Shown here: positions 4,832 to 8,215 of the stretch, in pieces
How the letters are laid out: the number at the start of each line of letters is the position of its first letter
Position numbering within the stretch: position 1 is the stretch's first letter
Source: Coprococcus sp.
GTDB lineage: Bacteria; Bacillota; Clostridia; Lachnospirales; Lachnospiraceae
NCBI GenBank assembly: GCA_016297325.1
Contig: JAEDGW010000113.1
Span: forward strand, 1-8,215
Length of the DNA: 8,215 nucleotides
Direction: 5' to 3'
The notes under the pieces: generated by a model
What the model saw: the letters and a program-made list of their open reading frames with translations, nothing else
Told to the model about the DNA's origin: nothing
Databases searched by the model: none
Position numbers and translations under genes: made by a program

Positions 4832-6142
4832 ATGGAACACATAGTTAAAAGTGTATTGGATGGCAGTATAGCCGAGGAACTTGAGATCGAGCCGGGGGAC
4901 AATATCCTGGCGGTAAATGATCATCCTATAGAGGATATATTTGACTACCAATATCTTATAAATGATGAATATATAGAACTCCTTGTCAGAAAGCCTGATG
5001 GCGAAGAGTGGCTTCTTGAGATTGACAAGGAATATGATGAGGATCTGGGCATAGTGTTCGAGAATTCTCTCATGGATAACTATAAATCCTGTTATAACAA
5101 GTGTATATTCTGCTTTATCGATCAGAATCCGAAAGGAATGAGAGATACGATATATTTCAAGGATGACGATTCCAGATTGTCATTCCTCCAGGGAAACTAT
5201 ATCACACTTACCAATATGAAGGATGCTGATATAGACCGTATAATCAATTATCACCTTGCGCCTATAAACATATCTGTCCACACGACAAATCCGGAGCTTA
5301 GATGCAGTATGCTGAACAACAGATTTGCCGGAACGATACTGGAACGTATAAGGAAATTTTACGATGCCGGTATTCCTATGAATGGGCAGGTGGTTTTGTG
5401 TAAGGGCATAAATGACGGAGATGAACTCAGACGTACAATTTCAGATCTTATGGAATTTGTACCTGTTATGGAGAGTATGTCGGTGGTGCCGGTTGGACTG
5501 TCAGATTATAGAGATGGTCTGTTCCATCTTGAGCCGTTTACTGCTGAAGATGCCGGAGAGGTTATAGATATCATTGAGGGCTTCCAGAAGGAATGTTACG
5601 AGAAGCATGGTATACATTTTGTACAGGCCAGTGATGAATGGTATATAAATGCTGGCAGAGAGTTCCCTGAGGCTGAAAGATATGACGGCTTCATACAGCT
5701 TGAGAACGGAGTAGGCATGGTGAGACTGTTGTCGGACGAATTCGAAGAGGCCTTTCAGGAGATGGAGGGCGATGACAGAGAGTATGAGGTGTCGGTTGTG
5801 ACAGGTGTGCTTGTGTACGACTCTATAAAAAGGCTTGTCGATAGGATACATGACAAATTCCCAAATGTGAAGATACATCTGTATAAGATCATAAATGACT
5901 TCTTTGGGCACAGGATAACAGTGACGGGACTTCTGACCGGCGGGGATATTATAAAGCAGCTTAAAGATAAACCACTGGGAGACCGGCTTGTTCTTCCGTC
6001 CAACACACTGATGGCTGATGAGCCGAAATTCCTTGATGATCTGACCCTTGATGAGTTCACAGATGCTTTACAAGTCAAAGTTTGTATTGTAGAATCAAGT
6101 GGTGCTGACCTTATACACGCACTTATTGGTGACGATATGTAA
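4832..6142 (+). CDS. PDZ / radical SAM / DUF512 protein of unknown function
   Basis: The 436-residue protein has three recognisable parts. Residues 1 to about 65 look like a small PDZ domain (GSIAEELEIEPGDNILAVND, 11-30). Residues about 80-290 form a radical-SAM-like domain with the [4Fe-4S] motif CYNKCIFC (87-94, spacing CX3CX2C) followed by the family-specific FIDQNPKGMRDTIYFKDDD (95-113). The C-terminal third is DUF512, including VVTGVLVYDSI, FFGHRITVTGLLTGGDI and VLPSNTL. This corresponds to COG1625, described as an Fe-S oxidoreductase with a PDZ domain. To my knowledge the reaction and substrate are unknown. No signal peptide or membrane span is visible, so it is probably cytoplasmic. 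GAGG (4823-4826) precedes the ATG by five bases. It sits between pgeF and der, a neighbourhood common in Clostridia, which hints at a link to ribosome or translation maintenance without proving it. Confidence 0.92.
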   Translation: MEHIVKSVLDGSIAEELEIEPGDNILAVNDHPIEDIFDYQYLINDEYIELLVRKPDGEEWLLEIDKEYDEDLGIVFENSLMDNYKSCYNKCIFCFIDQNPKGMRDTIYFKDDDSRLSFLQGNYITLTNMKDADIDRIINYHLAPINISVHTTNPELRCSMLNNRFAGTILERIRKFYDAGIPMNGQVVLCKGINDGDELRRTISDLMEFVPVMESMSVVPVGLSDYRDGLFHLEPFTAEDAGEVIDIIEGFQKECYEKHGIHFVQASDEWYINAGREFPEAERYDGFIQLENGVGMVRLLSDEFEEAFQEMEGDDREYEVSVVTGVLVYDSIKRLVDRIHDKFPNVKIHLYKIINDFFGHRITVTGLLTGGDIIKQLKDKPLGDRLVLPSNTLMADEPKFLDDLTLDEFTDALQVKVCIVESSGADLIHALIGDDM

Positions 6143-6210
6143 AAAATGAGATGATGCGGGAGATATACGAAGTGTATTAGAAAAGTGCCCGCTCCATAAT
6201 ATAAATATAC

Positions 6211-6215
6211 GGAGG
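6211..6215 (+). promoter_or_regulatory. Ribosome binding site of der
   Basis: GGAGG lies eight bases before the ATG at 6224. It supports this start and independent translation of der, 81 bases after the preceding stop. Confidence 0.85.
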
Positions 6216-6223
6216 AAACAGGA

Positions 6224-7546
6224 ATGAGTAAACCTATTGTAGCCATAGTTGGCAGACCTAACGTAGGTAAATCTACTCTGTTCAATGTGCTTGCCGGGGA
6301 GAAGATATCCATAGTACAGGATACTCCGGGAGTTACAAGAGACAGAATATATGCCGATATAAATTGGCTGGATTATAATTTTACACTGATAGATACCGGA
6401 GGTATAGAACCGGAGTCTGACAATATCATACTTAAGAGTATGAGAGAGCAGGCTGAGATAGCCATAGAGACGGCTGATGTCATCATTTTCATGACGGATG
6501 TCAGACAGGGTATGGTTGATGATGATTCAAAGGTTGCAGACATGCTCAGAAGATCAAAGAAACCTATAGTCCTGGTTGTGAACAAGGTCGACAGCTTCGA
6601 GAAATTTATGCCGGATGTGTATGAATTCTACAATCTTGGCCTTGGAGATCCACATCCGATATCCGGATCATCAAGACTTGGAATAGGAGATATGCTTGAC
6701 GAAGTGGTATCACACTTTGACGAGTATGCAAAGGAAGAGATCGAGGATGAGAGACCAAGGATTGCAATCATTGGAAAACCCAATGTTGGCAAATCTTCTA
6801 TTATAAATAAACTCCTTGGTGAGGATAGAGTTATAGTGTCTGATATAGCTGGAACCACCAGAGATGCCGTCGATACTGAGATTGTCAGAAATGGCAGGGA
6901 ATATGTATTCATAGATACTGCAGGACTTAGACGAAAGAGCAAGATCAAAGAGGATATTGAGAGATATAGTATCATAAGGACGGTATCAGCAGTTGAGAGA
7001 TGTAATGTGGCTGTTCTTGTTATAGATGCCACAGAGGGTATAACAGATCAGGATGCCAAGATTGCTGGAATAGCACATGAGCGCGGAAAGGGTATGATAA
7101 TAGCTGTAAATAAATGGGATGCCATAGAGAAAAATGACAAGACCATATATAAATTTACAGAAGAAATAAGAAATAAGCTGTCATATATGCCGTATGCAGA
7201 GCTCATTTTTATATCTGCACAGACAGGACAGCGGCTTCCTAAACTATTTGAGACTATAGATGCTGTCATAGAGAATCACTCACTCCGAATAGCTACTGGT
7301 GTACTTAATGAGATTATGAGTGAAGCTGTTGCGATGCAGCAGCCTCCTTCAGATAAGGGCAAGAGACTGAAGCTTTACTATATAACACAGGTTGCTGTAA
7401 AACCGCCTACATTTGTTATATTTGTAAACGACAAGGAACTTATGCACTTCTCATATACAAGATATATTGAGAACAGGATAAGAGAGTCATTTGGATTCAG
7501 GGGAACGCCTTTAAAATTCATAATCAGAGAGAGGAAAGAGAAATAG
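6224..7546 (+). CDS. der: Ribosome assembly GTPase Der (EngA)
   Basis: The 440-residue protein is the tandem-GTPase Der/EngA, needed for 50S subunit maturation. G domain 1 has G1 GRPNVGKST (10-18), G2 in PGVTRD (35-40), G3 DTGG (57-60) and G4 NKVD (120-123). G domain 2 has GKPNVGKSS (184-192), GTTRDA (210-215), DTAG (231-234) and NKWD (296-299), with SAQTGQ as its G5. A KH-like RNA-binding domain fills about 355-440 (KLYYITQVAVKPPTFVIFVN...). The two tandem P-loops plus KH domain are diagnostic. The first G5 loop reads SGSS (147-150) where SA-type loops are usual. The length is normal. The plsY gene begins two bases after the stop, so the two are almost certainly translated from one message. 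Confidence 0.98.
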   Translation: MSKPIVAIVGRPNVGKSTLFNVLAGEKISIVQDTPGVTRDRIYADINWLDYNFTLIDTGGIEPESDNIILKSMREQAEIAIETADVIIFMTDVRQGMVDDDSKVADMLRRSKKPIVLVVNKVDSFEKFMPDVYEFYNLGLGDPHPISGSSRLGIGDMLDEVVSHFDEYAKEEIEDERPRIAIIGKPNVGKSSIINKLLGEDRVIVSDIAGTTRDAVDTEIVRNGREYVFIDTAGLRRKSKIKEDIERYSIIRTVSAVERCNVAVLVIDATEGITDQDAKIAGIAHERGKGMIIAVNKWDAIEKNDKTIYKFTEEIRNKLSYMPYAELIFISAQTGQRLPKLFETIDAVIENHSLRIATGVLNEIMSEAVAMQQPPSDKGKRLKLYYITQVAVKPPTFVIFVNDKELMHFSYTRYIENRIRESFGFRGTPLKFIIRERKEK

Positions 7547-7548
7547 TC

Positions 7549-8208
7549 ATGGAGATAGCGATAAGAGTAATATGCCTTGTAGGAGGTTATGGAGTTGGGC
7601 TGATACAGACCGCATATATATATGGAAGACTTAAGGGCATTGATATCAGAAAGTACGGCAGTGGCAACGCTGGGACAACGAATGCACTCAGGGTGCTCGG
7701 CAAAAAGGCTGGATTGATAGTTTTTCTTGGAGATTTTTTGAAAGGAATTGTAGCGTGTTCACTTACACATGTGATACTAGGGCAGCTTGGCATAGGAAAT
7801 GCGTATATGTTTGTTCTTTACACAGGACTTGGTGTTGTGCTTGGACATAATTTTCCGTTTTACATGCAGTTTAAGGGTGGCAAGGGAATTGCTGCCAGCG
7901 GTGGAATGATAGTTGGTCTGTGGGATTGGAGACTTGTTGTGATATTGCTTGCGGCATTTATCATAAGTGTTGTGATTACAAGATATGTCTCAGTTGGCTC
8001 GCTTACAATCATGATTGGTTTCTTTGTATTGTATACAGTGTTTGCAATTCATGGTGATTACAATTTTACTTCGAACAGCAAGATGATAGAGGGAATTGTA
8101 CTAGCTGCTGTGATTGCAGGTATGGCTGTGATAAGGCATCTGCCAAATATCAAAAGACTTATTGCAGGTACAGAGAATAAACTGTCATTTGGTTCAAAAA
8201 ACAAATAG
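7549..8208 (+). CDS. plsY: Glycerol-3-phosphate acyltransferase PlsY
   Basis: The 219-residue integral membrane protein transfers an acyl group from acyl-phosphate (made by PlsX) to sn-glycerol-3-phosphate, the first committed step of phospholipid synthesis in most Gram-positive bacteria. The family motifs are clear: GSGNAGTTN (37-45), GHNFPFYMQFKGGKG (99-113) and RHLPNIKRLIAGTENKL near the C-terminus. Several hydrophobic segments (about 3-26, 54-77, 85-104, 127-145, 147-168, 181-196) fit the multi-span topology. The N-terminal GLIQTAYIYG differs from the more usual GSIPFAYLIG but is compatible with clostridial members. The ATG at 7549 follows der by two bases; upstream Shine-Dalgarno-like sequence (GAGG 7531-7534, AAAGAG 7535-7540) is weak or poorly spaced, so coupling to der translation is likely. 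In related genomes gpsA often follows, but the window ends seven bases after the stop. Confidence 0.96.
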   Translation: MEIAIRVICLVGGYGVGLIQTAYIYGRLKGIDIRKYGSGNAGTTNALRVLGKKAGLIVFLGDFLKGIVACSLTHVILGQLGIGNAYMFVLYTGLGVVLGHNFPFYMQFKGGKGIAASGGMIVGLWDWRLVVILLAAFIISVVITRYVSVGSLTIMIGFFVLYTVFAIHGDYNFTSNSKMIEGIVLAAVIAGMAVIRHLPNIKRLIAGTENKLSFGSKNK

Positions 8209-8215
8209 TTTAGAT

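Noticed and set aside
6195..6205. CATAAT/TATAAA as a -10 element before der
   Set aside because: No acceptable -35 box lies 16-18 bases upstream of either hexamer; AT-rich intergenic DNA explains it.
5755..6312. Open frame of 185 codons on the minus strand opposite the DUF512 gene and the start of der
   Set aside because: It spans two well-supported + strand genes, resembles no family I recognise, and its Ser/Leu-rich composition is what the antisense of such genes gives.
1..8215. A defence, mobile or biosynthetic system hidden in the window
   Set aside because: Every gene belongs to a conserved housekeeping or widespread family in expected order; no integrase, transposase, inverted terminal repeats, CRISPR-like repeats or foreign gene was seen.

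Overview
The window reads as core chromosome of a low-GC Gram-positive anaerobe of the Clostridia, most likely a Lachnospiraceae member. This is inferred from the gene order, the A/T-rich codon use (many ATA and AGA codons), the strong AAAGGAG- and GGAGG-type ribosome binding sites and the family-level look of the proteins; no 16S or other decisive marker is present. All genes are on the + strand and the window is almost fully coding. No mobile element, phage gene, CRISPR array, tRNA or rRNA was seen.

Layout: (1) bases 1-72 are the last codons of rplS (ribosomal protein L19), closed by a textbook intrinsic terminator at 98-129. (2) A tightly packed trio follows: a short type I signal peptidase (167-739), the ribosome-assembly GTPase rbgA/ylqF (750-1589) and a second, much longer signal peptidase (1600-2628). 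In both internal junctions the stop codon overlaps the next Shine-Dalgarno sequence. (3) A GC-rich hairpin with a short T run (2637-2677) sits directly before the ribosome binding site of rnhB (RNase HII, 2689-3444), which is followed by yraN (3513-3875). (4) pgeF (3950-4792), a PDZ/radical-SAM/DUF512 protein of unknown function (4832-6142), der (6224-7546) and plsY (7549-8208) complete the window, with der and plsY only 2 bases apart.

Functional themes: 50S ribosome assembly (L19, RbgA, Der), protein export and membrane or envelope work (two signal peptidases, PlsY, PgeF) and nucleic acid maintenance (RNase HII, YraN). This is a housekeeping neighbourhood seen in similar order in many Clostridia, so I do not claim a new system. 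The best targets for new biology are the uncharacterised PDZ/radical-SAM/DUF512 protein beside der, the large charged cytoplasmic extension on the second signal peptidase, and a few RNA or promoter-like signals at gene junctions. No stretch over 300 bases lacks a gene; the longest gap between genes is the 94 bases at 73-166.
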